DNA of 64,000 bases, taken from NCBI GenBank assembly GCA_004843345.1, contig CP039460.1, positions 1,466,001 to 1,530,000 on the forward strand, given 5' to 3'. Within the stretch, counting starts at the first letter, position 1; each line of letters opens with the position of its first letter. A program made the translations under genes and the position numbers. Source of the stretch: Acetobacteraceae bacterium (GTDB lineage Bacteria > Pseudomonadota > Alphaproteobacteria > Acetobacterales > Acetobacteraceae). Positions 7,940-15,765 of this stretch are shown piece by piece. The notes below the pieces were generated by a model. It searched no databases, was not told where the DNA came from, and saw only the letters and a list, made by a program, of their open reading frames with translations.

Positions 7940-8896
7940 CTATTCAAAGAGAATGGAGATCGAACTCTCCTCAGCAATCGCATTGATTGCACGACTAATA
8001 AGTCTAGCTGTCGAGATATAGCGGATGTTAGGTGCTTCCGCAGATTGTTCTGTTTCTGGAATTGTATCTGTCAAGGTAAGCATACGAAGGTCACTTTCAG
8101 AAACACGCTCGACTGCTTTCCCCGTGAGGACGCCATGTGTGATATAAGCTTCAACGCCTGCTGCGCCATGTTTTATAAGCGCTGCGGCAGCATTGCAAAG
8201 AGATCCTCCGCTATCAATAATATCATCTACGAGAATACAATATTTATCTTTGACATTTCCAATCACATTCATGACCTCAGAAACGCCTGCACGCTCCCGT
8301 CTTTTATCAATGATGGCGAGGTCAGCATTTAAACGGCGTGCTAACTGACGGGCACGCACCACGCCACCAACATCTGGAGAAACGATAACAACTTCGGTTT
8401 CTTCTGAGAAATCTTCCATTGTTTTTGGCAGGCGTTCTTTAATGTCCTGCACAAAAAGAGGAGCGGCATAGAGATTGTCTGTTGGAATGTCGAAGAAGCC
8501 TTGAATTTGCATTGCATGGAGATCCATTGTCAAAACACGGTTTGCGCCAGCTTCTGTTAGGAGATTTGCCACAAGTTTTGCACTGATAGGTGTTCTTGGA
8601 CCTGATTTGCGTTCTTGTCGCGCATAGCCGAAATAAGGAATAACGGCAGTGATACGTTTTGCAGAACCACGACGCAATGCATCAAGAACGATAAGCAGTT
8701 CCATTAGATGGTCGTTGGTTGGCGCACAAGTGCTTTGGATAACAAAGACATCTTCCCCACGAACATTTTCAAGAAGTTCTGCAAAAATTTCTCCATCTGC
8801 AAAACGGCGGATAGAACTTTTGCAAAGGGGTATTCTTGTCTCTTTAGAAATAGCTTCTGCGAGGGGTAAATTACTATTACAGGCGACAATCTTCAT
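7940..8896 (-). CDS. prs: Ribose-phosphate pyrophosphokinase
   Basis: It makes PRPP from ribose 5-phosphate and ATP for purine, pyrimidine, histidine, tryptophan and NAD synthesis. The 318-aa product is the usual length. Diagnostic stretches are [40 protein letters not shown] (ATP and flexible loop), [14 protein letters not shown], the KRR of the catalytic flexible loop in IDKRRERAG and the PRPP-binding loop [14 protein letters not shown]. It is class I by sequence. The start ATG at 8896 is the only sensible one. The gene is preceded on its strand by a lipoprotein gene about 140 bases upstream, and the gap holds an A/T-rich inverted repeat. apt at 49.6 kb and purA at 53.7 kb use or feed the same purine pathway. 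Confidence 0.97.
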   Translation of the reverse strand: MKIVACNSNLPLAEAISKETRIPLCKSSIRRFADGEIFAELLENVRGEDVFVIQSTCAPTNDHLMELLIVLDALRRGSAKRITAVIPYFGYARQERKSGPRTPISAKLVANLLTEAGANRVLTMDLHAMQIQGFFDIPTDNLYAAPLFVQDIKERLPKTMEDFSEETEVVIVSPDVGGVVRARQLARRLNADLAIIDKRRERAGVSEVMNVIGNVKDKYCILVDDIIDSGGSLCNAAAALIKHGAAGVEAYITHGVLTGKAVERVSESDLRMLTLTDTIPETEQSAEAPNIRYISTARLISRAINAIAEESSISILFE

Positions 8897-8953
8897 TATA
8901 TCATCTCATTCCGAGTTAAATGGATCTCTCATAGAAACTTTTAGCAGAGAGAT

Positions 8954-8974
8954 GGAAAATATAAAATATTTTCC
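8954..8974. repeat. A/T-rich perfect inverted repeat upstream of prs
   Basis: GGAAAATAT and ATATTTTCC are exact inverse complements separated by AAA. They lie 58 bases before the prs start, on the prs promoter side, and about 60 bases after the upstream lipoprotein stop. No T run follows on either strand. It may be an operator or a weak transcript end. Confidence 0.4.
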
Positions 8975-9035
8975 TCCCTTAAAAGCGTGCCTTGATAGAG
9001 TAAAACCCATAAAATTTACTTTTTATACACGTGTT

Positions 9036-10040
9036 TTAGTAATTTTTCTCTACAGGTGTGTTCATCGGGTCAGGCTTGGAAGAAGGCTCACTTAAAATTT
9101 TACTTTCTGGCGCTAGCAGTGATTTTTGGTTCTTGCCTGTATAGTTTGCAATGATTTGTGAAACAGCTCCACCAGCTTCAGTTGCAGCAGCAACGGCTGT
9201 ATCTCCCCAATGATCATCTAATGAATGTGCTGGAATTGTGTGAATTTGGGTTGCAGCACCAACTTCTTTTTTGTCTAGAGTTGATTGGACATGCCAAATC
9301 AGTTCAATTTGCTGTTGGGAATTCCCTTGTGGATCTGGAGGCGCATTTGAGAGATTAACTTCAGTATGGACGATGAAGTCCGCTCCAGTGCCATTTTTAA
9401 GCAAGGTGCCGCCATTTTTAGGATAGGCTGCGTAGAATGATCTTGCGAGGAGGAGATTTCCATCTCCTGGTGCGCCTTCCACACCGTTAAAGAAAATTCG
9501 GGAAGGGGCTTGTATATTGGCGGTATCGTGCAACATGCGATCGGATCGAATTTCAGTGAGGGCATTGGCGATCATTGGCGCCATCTGAAGCGCCATTGTA
9601 TTAAGCAATTCTCGATCAGCATTTTTCCAAAATTTCTCATCAATGGGATCAGTGTCCCCTTGAGATTGAATGAGATTATTTGTTCCCATAATCGCATAAT
9701 GGATGACGATAGAGCCATTTTCCGAGCGTGATTCTAAGTCAACCCACCAGTCCCCCTTGGCGGGAGTTCGGCTAACAGCAGGAACATTTTGAGCAACGAG
9801 AGCGCTGGTCAGGCTGCGTGTGAGTCGGTCAGCGGCAAGATGGTTACTTATTCTAGCTGTTTCAGGAACGGGAACGGCTAAAAGCGGTGTTGGCAAATTG
9901 CTCTGTGTTAAAATTTGTGTTGAAAGATTAGGATTAGCAAAAGGGTGATGGATACTGCACGCAGAGAGGCAAAATGCGCAAAAAAGTGCCTTTGTCCCAA
10001 CGAGAAAAGTAGAGATTGGTCTCAATGCGAAAACTTTCAA
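9036..10040 (-). CDS. Hypothetical lipoprotein (334 aa)
   Basis: I do not recognise the family. It has a lipoprotein signal: a positively charged N-terminus, a hydrophobic core and the lipobox CLSAC with Cys28 as the lipid-modified residue. The mature part is about 300 residues, with a segment DWWVDLESRSENGSIVIHYAIMG, a helical region near FWKNADRELLNTMALQMAPMI and a second strand-rich half (LLKNGTGADFIVHTEVNLS). The C-terminal tail (about the last 30 residues) is Pro, Ser and Lys rich and looks disordered. It is divergent from a small membrane-protein gene and upstream of prs on the same strand. Outer-membrane localisation is inferred from the Ser after Cys. Confidence 0.75.
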   Translation of the reverse strand: MKVFALRPISTFLVGTKALFCAFCLSACSIHHPFANPNLSTQILTQSNLPTPLLAVPVPETARISNHLAADRLTRSLTSALVAQNVPAVSRTPAKGDWWVDLESRSENGSIVIHYAIMGTNNLIQSQGDTDPIDEKFWKNADRELLNTMALQMAPMIANALTEIRSDRMLHDTANIQAPSRIFFNGVEGAPGDGNLLLARSFYAAYPKNGGTLLKNGTGADFIVHTEVNLSNAPPDPQGNSQQQIELIWHVQSTLDKKEVGAATQIHTIPAHSLDDHWGDTAVAAATEAGGAVSQIIANYTGKNQKSLLAPESKILSEPSSKPDPMNTPVEKNY

Positions 10041-10137
10041 AATTTCACCAAGGATAAATTATTTGTTATTTATAACAGAAAATGTCCTTATCCATCAGGA
10101 AAAATTCCTGTTTTGTCTATGTTTATGGAGTGATCCT

Positions 10138-10368
10138 GTGGAAGAGATTGAAAAAGTACCTCCTGTAAAATATTCTCAAGAAGTTACTCAAAGAAAGAGC
10201 GGATTCTTCCGACGTTTTTGTGTCTTATTCAAAAAAATGATCTTCTATCCTTTTCAGAAAATTGAAGAATTTTCTTTCTTAAAGGCTGTTTTTATCGGTA
10301 TTTTTTTAGGTGTCTTTGCGTTTGGAAGCATGTTGCTCATAGCGGCTCTCTGGCTCGTGCGCTATTGA
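10138..10368 (+). CDS. Small single-pass membrane protein (76 aa)
   Basis: The frame is open further upstream, but GTG at 10138 is preceded by GGAG with 7-base spacing and starts the acidic, gene-like part (VEEIEKVPPVKY). A basic, aromatic middle (RKSGFFRRFCVLFKKMIFYPFQK) leads into one strong transmembrane segment at the C-terminus (FIGIFLGVFAFGSMLLIAALWLV, about residues 51-73). The topology resembles a tail-anchored inner-membrane protein with its charged part in the cytosol. I do not recognise a family. It converges on the 58-aa gene across 21 bases. Confidence 0.6.
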   Translation: MEEIEKVPPVKYSQEVTQRKSGFFRRFCVLFKKMIFYPFQKIEEFSFLKAVFIGIFLGVFAFGSMLLIAALWLVRY

Positions 10369-10389
10369 GGCATTTGCCAGAGAGGAAGC

Positions 10390-10566
10390 TTAGATGGTTT
10401 CTACCGCACCTTGAGAAAGTGCAACGAGAATGATGAAAATAAACATGGCAATTTGCATGTAGATCATTCCTTTAAGGCTCACAACAGGGACACTTTCGGG
10501 GCTTGTATAATGTGATACCCGAAAATATTTAAACATATTTGCGAGTTTTGCTTTAAAGAAATTCAT
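10390..10566 (-). CDS. Small membrane protein downstream of rfbD (58 aa)
   Basis: A short gene read directly on the minus strand. ATG at 10566 lies 4 bases after the rfbD stop, with GGAATGAGG just before it, so it is likely translated from the rfbC-rfbD transcript. The sequence starts MNFFKAKLANMFKYF and contains one transmembrane helix (about residues 33-50, MIYMQIAMFIFIILVALS), then ends QGAVETI. There is no known family. The spacing and ribosome-binding site support a real gene. A link to rhamnose or polysaccharide synthesis is only positional. Confidence 0.6.
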   Translation of the reverse strand: MNFFKAKLANMFKYFRVSHYTSPESVPVVSLKGMIYMQIAMFIFIILVALSQGAVETI

Positions 10567-10570
10567 TGCC

Positions 10571-11473
10571 TCATTCCGCTTTTAAGAGTTCTTCAGCAAT
10601 GCGTTTACTGCTTTCTTGCCAAGAAGGAAGAGATAAATCAAAAACAGATTCTAATTTTTGCGGACTTAGGCGAGAATCGGCAGGGCGTTTTGCTGGCGTT
10701 GGATACTCACTTGTTGAAACAGGCAAAAGCTCTGGTACGGAAAGACCAAGTTCTTTGCGCCGTTCTAAAAGAAATTGTGTAAAACCATACCACGTTGTTT
10801 CCCCCCGTCCAGTAGCATGAAAAATGCCACCAAAGGCTGGTTGCCATCCCTGTTTTTGAATTTTTTGCAAAATAGACAAAATTGCTTGTGCTAGGGCAGG
10901 TGCAGACGTTGGGTTGCCTTTTTGATCATCGACGACTTTAAGGAGAGGACGTGCTACGGCAGCATTTAAAATTGTTTTGACGAAATTTTTTCCAAAACTT
11001 GAGTAAACCCAAGAGGTTCTTAAAATAATAGATTTTTTATATTTAAGCGCTTCTTGCTCTCCAGCCTCTTTGCTTTTGCCATAAACGCCAAGAGGGGCAA
11101 CGGGATCTGTTTCTAAGTAAGGTTGGCCTTTTGAGCCATCAAAAACATAATCTGTTGAAATATGAACAAAAGGAAGATCTTTTTCTTGGCAGGCTTTGGT
11201 TAAAAAGGCCACGGCTTTTTGGTTGATTGCAAAAGCCTCTTCCTGTTGGCTTTCTGCATTATCCACTTGTGTAAAAGCGGCAGCATTCACAATAGCCCAA
11301 GGGTTAATTTTTTCAAGAAGATCTGAAATATCCGCTTGTGCCGCTGTTGCAAGATTTAACTCTGCATGGCCGACAGCTTTCAAAGGAATTTTTTGCTCTG
11401 TTGCAAGGTGGCGCAAAGATGTTGCGACTTGTCCATCATGCCCAAGAACAAGAATAGGGGCGTTTTGATTCAT
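10571..11473 (-). CDS. rfbD: dTDP-4-dehydrorhamnose reductase
   Basis: The last step of dTDP-L-rhamnose synthesis: NAD(P)H-dependent reduction of dTDP-6-deoxy-L-lyxo-4-hexulose. It is a short-chain dehydrogenase fold: the nucleotide loop ILVLGHDGQVATSL at the N-terminus, NAAAFTQVDNAE, HISTDYVFDGSKGQPYLETD and the catalytic Tyr-Lys in YGKSKEAGE, followed by ILRTSWVYSSFGKNFV. Its 300-aa length is standard. Its ATG overlaps the rfbC stop (TAATG), which indicates translational coupling. rfbA and rfbB, which make the substrate, are not in the window. The product would feed lipopolysaccharide or exopolysaccharide assembly. Confidence 0.94.
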   Translation of the reverse strand: MNQNAPILVLGHDGQVATSLRHLATEQKIPLKAVGHAELNLATAAQADISDLLEKINPWAIVNAAAFTQVDNAESQQEEAFAINQKAVAFLTKACQEKDLPFVHISTDYVFDGSKGQPYLETDPVAPLGVYGKSKEAGEQEALKYKKSIILRTSWVYSSFGKNFVKTILNAAVARPLLKVVDDQKGNPTSAPALAQAILSILQKIQKQGWQPAFGGIFHATGRGETTWYGFTQFLLERRKELGLSVPELLPVSTSEYPTPAKRPADSRLSPQKLESVFDLSLPSWQESSKRIAEELLKAE

Positions 11474-12081
11474 TAGGATAGAGGCTTTTCTTCTGTAAAT
11501 TGAATTGCAAGATCAGGGAAATCTTTGTAAGGGAACCAGTTGTTGATTTCTTTAAACCCTGCTGCTTTCTCGTCTTTTTCTGAAAGGACAGGCGTTTCTG
11601 AGAGATCATGCCATTTTAGAGAAATGTCTGTGTCATTCCACAAAACAGAAGCATCTGAAGCATGATGATAGGGAGCAGTGCATTTGTAGAGAACAAGGCA
11701 ATTTTGCTCTAGCGTTTGGAATCCATGCAAAAAGCCTGGTGGTACCCAAAGTTGTTCTCCTTTTTCTGCGCTTAAAACAGCTGAAACCCATTTCCCATAG
11801 GTTGGAGAGCCTGTTCTGGCATCAATCGCCACATCTAGGATACGCCCATGACCACAACGGACAAGCTTTCCTTGCGCAAAAGGCGGTTTTTGGCAATGAA
11901 GACCACGGATTGTATTTGTTGGGAGAGAGATGCTTTGATTATCTTGGACAAAATCAACTGTTAGGCCTGCTTTGTGCATGGCTGCTTGATTATAAATCTC
12001 GCTGAAAGCACCGCGAGGATCTTTAAAAATGCGTGGAATAAAAAGGGCAGGGCCTTTGATGGAAAAAGGATGGATTTGCAT
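11473..12081 (-). CDS. rfbC: dTDP-4-dehydrorhamnose 3,5-epimerase
   Basis: It epimerises C3 and C5 of dTDP-4-dehydro-6-deoxy-D-glucose, the third step towards dTDP-L-rhamnose. The cupin-type protein shows PRIFKDPRGAFSEIYN, DNQSISLPTNTIRGLHCQ with the catalytic His of the RGLH motif, LVRCGHGRILDVAIDAR, LWVPPGFLHGFQTL and the catalytic Tyr region VLYKCTAPYH, then LWNDTDISLKW. The length (202 aa) is slightly above the usual 180-190 because of a C-terminal tail. It is coupled to rfbD by a one-base overlap. The upstream 57-aa gene ends in a terminator, so rfbC probably has its own promoter at about 12085-12145. Confidence 0.94.
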   Translation of the reverse strand: MQIHPFSIKGPALFIPRIFKDPRGAFSEIYNQAAMHKAGLTVDFVQDNQSISLPTNTIRGLHCQKPPFAQGKLVRCGHGRILDVAIDARTGSPTYGKWVSAVLSAEKGEQLWVPPGFLHGFQTLEQNCLVLYKCTAPYHHASDASVLWNDTDISLKWHDLSETPVLSEKDEKAAGFKEINNWFPYKDFPDLAIQFTEEKPLS

Positions 12082-12102
12082 AGTTCAATCTTGGATAGGT
12101 TG

Positions 12103-12133
12103 TAAAAAGAGGAGTCTAAGAAATAGACTCTTC
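12103..12133 (-). terminator. Intrinsic terminator after the 57-aa gene
   Basis: Minus strand GAGTCTA-TTTCT-TAGACTC (12124-12130 with 12112-12118) followed by CTCTTTTT. It separates the small basic gene from rfbC. Confidence 0.75.
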
Positions 12134-12145
12134 CTTAGCAGAGGG

Positions 12146-12319
12146 TTAACCTCTAAAGTTAATTTTTCCGACAGTGGCTTCTTTCTCTTTGCGGCGGCGT
12201 TTGCGGCAGGTGCGTCTTTGTTGATCCCTTGCAGCTTTAATTTTTTTACGTTTGATTTGCTCAGGTTTACAGACACGTGCGGCCTTTTCTTTTTCCTCTT
12301 GAATAGCTCTAATTGCCAT
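12146..12319 (-). CDS. Small highly basic protein (57 aa)
   Basis: A short gene read on the minus strand, with a clear ribosome-binding site (AAAGGAAA, about 8 bases before the ATG at 12319) and its own terminator downstream. The product starts MAIRAIQEEKEKAARV and is about 40 percent Lys and Arg, with a RRTCRKRRRKEK cluster and Cys at 17 and 38. The composition suggests an RNA- or ribosome-binding protein, but it does not match bS21 or any other ribosomal protein I can recall. The shifted frame that overlaps it has no ribosome-binding site and is a shadow. Confidence 0.65.
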   Translation of the reverse strand: MAIRAIQEEKEKAARVCKPEQIKRKKIKAARDQQRRTCRKRRRKEKEATVGKINFRG

Positions 12320-12339
12320 TTTGAATTTCCTTTCGGGTT

Positions 12340-12933
12340 CTAAAGAGAAAGTGCAATTTTTTCGAGATGCCTTCGGTATTGTACCACGTCTCTTTCAATC
12401 TGCGGATCCTTGATGACATCGTTAAATATATAGGTAGGGAGGGGCTTCATTCCAAGGAATTGGTTCGCTTTGTGAAGTGGAAAATAAACAGCATCGATGC
12501 CTTTCCCTTCAAAAAATTGATCTTTTTCGGTAAACGCTTCTTTGGGGGCATTCCATGTGACTGCAAGCATATAATGCTTGTTTGGAAGAAGTCCGCCAGA
12601 GCCATATTTTCGGGTTGGATCTTTACGAGTTCGTCCGTCATTTTGGTAAAGTTTTTCGTGTCCCGCGGTAAAGACTTCGTCAATATATTTTTTTGTTTCC
12701 CATGGCACACCCATCCACCAAGCAGGTGTTTGCCAAAGAATGAGATCTGCCTGTAAAAATTTTTCGACTTCCTCATCACAATCGTAACCGTTTGCAATAT
12801 TTGTCGTTAGGATTTCCCAACCTGTTAGTTGTTTGAAATAATCTGCTGCAACATTAGCAAGGTAGGTGTTTAATTTTCCGTGGGAGTGTGCGTAGCTTTT
12901 CCCGCCATTGATGATAAATGCTTTTTTCGTCAT
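12340..12933 (-). CDS. mdaB: NAD(P)H-dependent quinone oxidoreductase, MdaB-like flavodoxin fold
   Basis: A flavin-dependent two-electron quinone reductase of the NQO1/MdaB type, cytosolic and protective against quinone and oxidative stress. The ATG at 12933 is chosen because GAAGGAATT precedes it by 6-8 bases; an upstream TTG at 12954 has no such site. The 197-aa product shows AFIINGGKSYAHSHGKLN, LQADLILWQTPAWWMGVPW (the flavin-contacting loop), KKYIDEVFTAGH, the GLLPNKHYMLAVTWNAP strand and a C-terminal YRRHLEKIA helix. MdaB is the closest family I recognise; ywrO/kefF relatives share the fold, so the exact subfamily is less sure than the general function. Confidence 0.85.
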   Translation of the reverse strand: MTKKAFIINGGKSYAHSHGKLNTYLANVAADYFKQLTGWEILTTNIANGYDCDEEVEKFLQADLILWQTPAWWMGVPWETKKYIDEVFTAGHEKLYQNDGRTRKDPTRKYGSGGLLPNKHYMLAVTWNAPKEAFTEKDQFFEGKGIDAVYFPLHKANQFLGMKPLPTYIFNDVIKDPQIERDVVQYRRHLEKIALSL

Positions 12934-12989
12934 TGCTGAATTCCTTCGAAACAAAATTTGTGTAGATGGGAAAAGGGTAGAGTCTTAAT

Positions 12990-14492
12990 TTACCAAAGCT
13001 CTCGCAGCGTTGTTAAATTATTTTCTGAATGAGCTTTTCGATGCTTGAGGCGGCGTTGCTTCATTTCTTTTTTGTCTTCGTCCGTAATTTTGATTGTGTT
13101 TAAATCATATTGTGTGCGAGAGCAGCCAACATACATTAAACGCCGCCGGCCACTCCCTTGCTCTGCAATATTGAACGTATCAATATAAACACAAGGGATC
13201 GTTCTGCCTTGCGCGCTGTGAATGGTTTGCGCATAGGGCGATTTTAAATTACCTAAATCTTTCAGTCGATCAACTTCGGCACGTGCAAGTTCGTAATCAT
13301 CCATCCGTTTTTCTGTAAAAAGTTTGCGGCATTCTTTGTAGAGCTTGTCTAGAAGGTCTACAAACTGCGTTTGATCATCGGGGGAGACACATTCGATTTC
13401 GCCTTCTATACCAAGATCGATATTTTTTACAGAAAGTCGGTAAACAGGACAGATAAAATCTCGTGCGAGTTCCTTAGTTTCTTTACCGATAATTTTTTTA
13501 ATCTGTAAGATATTGCCACGATGGCCGAGATCTTTGCCTTTGAATACCCATGGGCGACCTAAACGGACATATTCTCCAATCGCAAAAATTTCATTACTAT
13601 AAAGCGTTTCATGGGCTAATTTTTTGACATGTTCAACGGCTAGATTGGTGTAGGCGAGATAGGCAATATTCCAAGGTTCTTGGGATTTTTTAAGCTGTTT
13701 TAGAAAATCTTCAATCATGTCACTGCGTGATTCGAAAACATGGATAGAAGCCGTGTTACCAAAAGCATCTTTTTCGGATTGGCTCTGTTCGGGATAGATA
13801 AGTTTTTTTCGAAGTTTCTGACAAAGTTCAAGAACCGGGCCACCACTACGCATTTGTGTCGTGAGACGTGTTCCTTGCATCTCTTCTAAAAGATTTTCTC
13901 CCGATTTGCTCATAACAGGTTTGAGTTGGTTAAGATCGCCAAGATAGAAAATTGGAATTTCCTTGGAGGCTTTCGAAATTTCACTTAGCTCATGGTTACC
14001 AATCATGGAAGATTCATCGACAAAAATAGTGCAATATCCATCCGCATTCCGAAATTCACCACGTGAAAAGTGATCTTGTCCTGTGATTTTATCTGTCTGT
14101 GGCGAAGATCCCAGAAAGGCGGCGACTGTTGATAGATCTATACGGGCGTTATTCCCTTCAATTAAGCGGCGGGGTAAGCGAGAGGTGAATTGAAGTTTTG
14201 CAATATGGGTCGGGCATAAAATAAGAATTTTGCCTTTGCTGCGTTTCTGGCGTTTTTTACGTAGCAATTCTAACATTGTAACATAGGCAGTGTAGCTTTT
14301 GCCGGTTCCTGCTGCACCGGAGAGATAATATTGCCCTTTTTTCATTTTCAGCATGTCATTCACAGCCTTTCTTTGCTGTGAATTGAGTGAATTTAAATTG
14401 TTTTCCTGTTCGGTGGCAGCTTGCTGCTTTTTCGTTTTGGAAGACGTGGACTTTTTAGCAAGAATGGATTTTGTCATGCAGAAAAATTTCAT
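12990..14492 (-). CDS. SF1B DNA helicase, Dda/RecD-like
   Basis: A 500-aa protein with all core SF1 helicase motifs: a Q-type start (LNSQQRKAV), Walker A GAAGTGKS (59-66), motif Ia LCPTHIAKL, motif II DESSM (159-163), motif III GDLNQLKPV (185 onward), motif IV region TQMRSGGPV, motif V HSAQGRTIPCVYID and motif VI RRLMYVGCSRT. This layout is that of the small phage T4 Dda and RecD2-like 5'-3' helicases, not of RecBCD RecD, whose N-terminal domain is absent. Residues 1-35 are a Lys, Ser and Gln rich tail that looks disordered. No good ribosome-binding site is seen at ATG 14492 or 14477. It is divergent from gmk. Whether it is of phage origin is unknown. Confidence 0.85.
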   Translation of the reverse strand: MKFFCMTKSILAKKSTSSKTKKQQAATEQENNLNSLNSQQRKAVNDMLKMKKGQYYLSGAAGTGKSYTAYVTMLELLRKKRQKRSKGKILILCPTHIAKLQFTSRLPRRLIEGNNARIDLSTVAAFLGSSPQTDKITGQDHFSRGEFRNADGYCTIFVDESSMIGNHELSEISKASKEIPIFYLGDLNQLKPVMSKSGENLLEEMQGTRLTTQMRSGGPVLELCQKLRKKLIYPEQSQSEKDAFGNTASIHVFESRSDMIEDFLKQLKKSQEPWNIAYLAYTNLAVEHVKKLAHETLYSNEIFAIGEYVRLGRPWVFKGKDLGHRGNILQIKKIIGKETKELARDFICPVYRLSVKNIDLGIEGEIECVSPDDQTQFVDLLDKLYKECRKLFTEKRMDDYELARAEVDRLKDLGNLKSPYAQTIHSAQGRTIPCVYIDTFNIAEQGSGRRRLMYVGCSRTQYDLNTIKITDEDKKEMKQRRLKHRKAHSENNLTTLRELW

Positions 14493-14620
14493 TTTTTAGT
14501 GGAAAAGGACGAGAATGTATCTTTTAAATGATTTGTGAGATTGACCTTTTCTTCTGAAAGTTAGAGAAGTTTGCATAGTCTATTTTAATTGATTTTTTTA
14601 AATAAAAATAGGAAAGCCAG

Positions 14621-15244
14621 ATGCAGGAAAAAGATTTTACAAAAATGAAGCGCAGAGGGGTGTGCCTTATTATTGCAGCGCCTTCAGGAACTGGAAAATC
14701 GACATTATGCAAATCTCTTCTTTCCAATCATGCTGAGCTGCAGCTTTCCATTTCAGCAACAACACGACAGCCACGTCCAGGAGAAGTTGATGGAAGAGAT
14801 TACTATTTTTATACGAAGGAAGATTTTAAAAATTTAATTCAAAATGAGGGGCTTATTGAGTGGGCGCAGGTATATGAAAATTATTACGGAAGTCCGCGCG
14901 CGCCTATTGAAAAAGCTTTAAGCGAAGGCAGGGATATTTTGATGGATCTCGATTGGCAGGGTTTTCGTCAGATGAAGGCTTTGTTTCCAAAGGATGTTGT
15001 CGGCCTTTTTCTATTGCCACCTTCCTTGAAGGCGCTTGAGGAGCGTTTAAGAAACCGTTCCTCGGACAGCGATGACGTAATTCAATCCCGTATGAAAAAA
15101 GCAGAATCTGAAATTTCCCATTGGAATGAGTTTGATTTTTTAATTGTAAATGATGATCTTCAGGTTGCAGAAAAAGCAGTTGAAACGGTTCTGAAATCTA
15201 GCCGATATGCCATCAATCGTTTTCAGGAGGAAATATCTTGCTAG
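14621..15244 (+). CDS. gmk: Guanylate kinase
   Basis: It phosphorylates GMP and dGMP to GDP and dGDP using ATP; essential and cytosolic. The P-loop APSGTGKST sits near residue 20. It is followed by the GMP-binding segment SISATTRQPRPGEVDGRDYYF with its conserved Arg, Ser and Tyr residues, GLIEWAQVYENYYGSP, the LMDLDWQGFRQ (D-W-G pattern) and the lid RLRNRSSDSDD. The length of 207 aa is normal. ATG 14621 is preceded by AGGAAAG; an internal ATG at 14645 would shorten the N-terminus slightly. A perfect 9-bp inverted repeat follows the stop. Confidence 0.96.
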   Translation: MQEKDFTKMKRRGVCLIIAAPSGTGKSTLCKSLLSNHAELQLSISATTRQPRPGEVDGRDYYFYTKEDFKNLIQNEGLIEWAQVYENYYGSPRAPIEKALSEGRDILMDLDWQGFRQMKALFPKDVVGLFLLPPSLKALEERLRNRSSDSDDVIQSRMKKAESEISHWNEFDFLIVNDDLQVAEKAVETVLKSSRYAINRFQEEISC

Positions 15245-15247
15245 ACT

Positions 15248-15270
15248 AAAGGAGGGATAAACCCTCCTTT
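15248..15270. terminator. Inverted repeat between gmk and the autotransporter operon
   Basis: AAAGGAGGG/CCCTCCTTT, a perfect 9-bp stem with a 5-base loop, lies between convergent genes. The T runs are only 3 long, so it is a plausible but weak bidirectional terminator. Confidence 0.6.
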
Positions 15271-15278
15271 AAATAAAG

Positions 15279-15755
15279 TCACTTTGGATATTCGTCACTG
15301 AAAACAGTTCCAAGATGTGAGAGTTTCCAAGGCTCTGCCGCATGAACTCTCTCACAGTCCGTTACAATATCGTTATGGAAAAAGCAGTAATAACGGCTAT
15401 TTTCTTTCCATTTGCCTTCAGGTCTCTGCTCTTTGACTTTTATAAAGACAGTATAGCCAGCTTCTTTTACAGGGTGGCTAAAGAATTTATCTGAATTAAC
15501 GATATAACGGTGAGGTGGAGCAAACTCGTATTTAACATCACGGGGAAATGGCTTTACAATGCCCTTTGGGATTTCCATTTTGTTGCCGTAAGGAAGGGGA
15601 AGCTGATTCACCAATTCTTTCTCGACATTATCCTGCCATAGACCCTCTGTTGGTTTGTTCCCACAGACTGAAAGGTCGACAGGACGCATCTGACAGGCAG
15701 AAAGCACTCCCAAACACATAGCTGCTTTTAAAAAGTGAGTAATCTTAAAACGCAT
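15279..15755 (-). CDS. Hypothetical lipoprotein coupled to the giant autotransporter (158 aa)
   Basis: The frame extends upstream into the autotransporter, but the real start is ATG 15755: it follows GAGGGGAAG and begins a lipoprotein signal (MRFKITHFLKAAMCLGVLSAC, lipid Cys21). The mature protein has two Cys near residues 125-135 (YYCFFHNDIVTDCERV) and one at 31, so disulfides are possible. Segments include PLPYGNKMEIPKGIVKPFPRD and GYTVFIKVKEQRPEGKWKENS. No family recognised. It starts 10 bases after the autotransporter stop on the same strand, which suggests co-transcription and perhaps a role in surface display. That role is an inference from position only. Confidence 0.75.
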   Translation of the reverse strand: MRFKITHFLKAAMCLGVLSACQMRPVDLSVCGNKPTEGLWQDNVEKELVNQLPLPYGNKMEIPKGIVKPFPRDVKYEFAPPHRYIVNSDKFFSHPVKEAGYTVFIKVKEQRPEGKWKENSRYYCFFHNDIVTDCERVHAAEPWKLSHLGTVFSDEYPK

Positions 15756-15765
15756 CTTCCCCTCT

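Noticed and set aside
7811..8332. A 173-codon plus-strand frame over prs.
   Set aside because: It lies antisense to the clear prs gene and encodes no recognisable domain.
12085..12276. A 63-codon minus-strand frame over the small basic gene.
   Set aside because: It lacks a ribosome-binding site. The frame from 12319 to 12146 has one and a downstream terminator.
12146..12319. Ribosomal protein bS21 (rpsU).
   Set aside because: Basic and short like bS21, but the sequence order does not match it.
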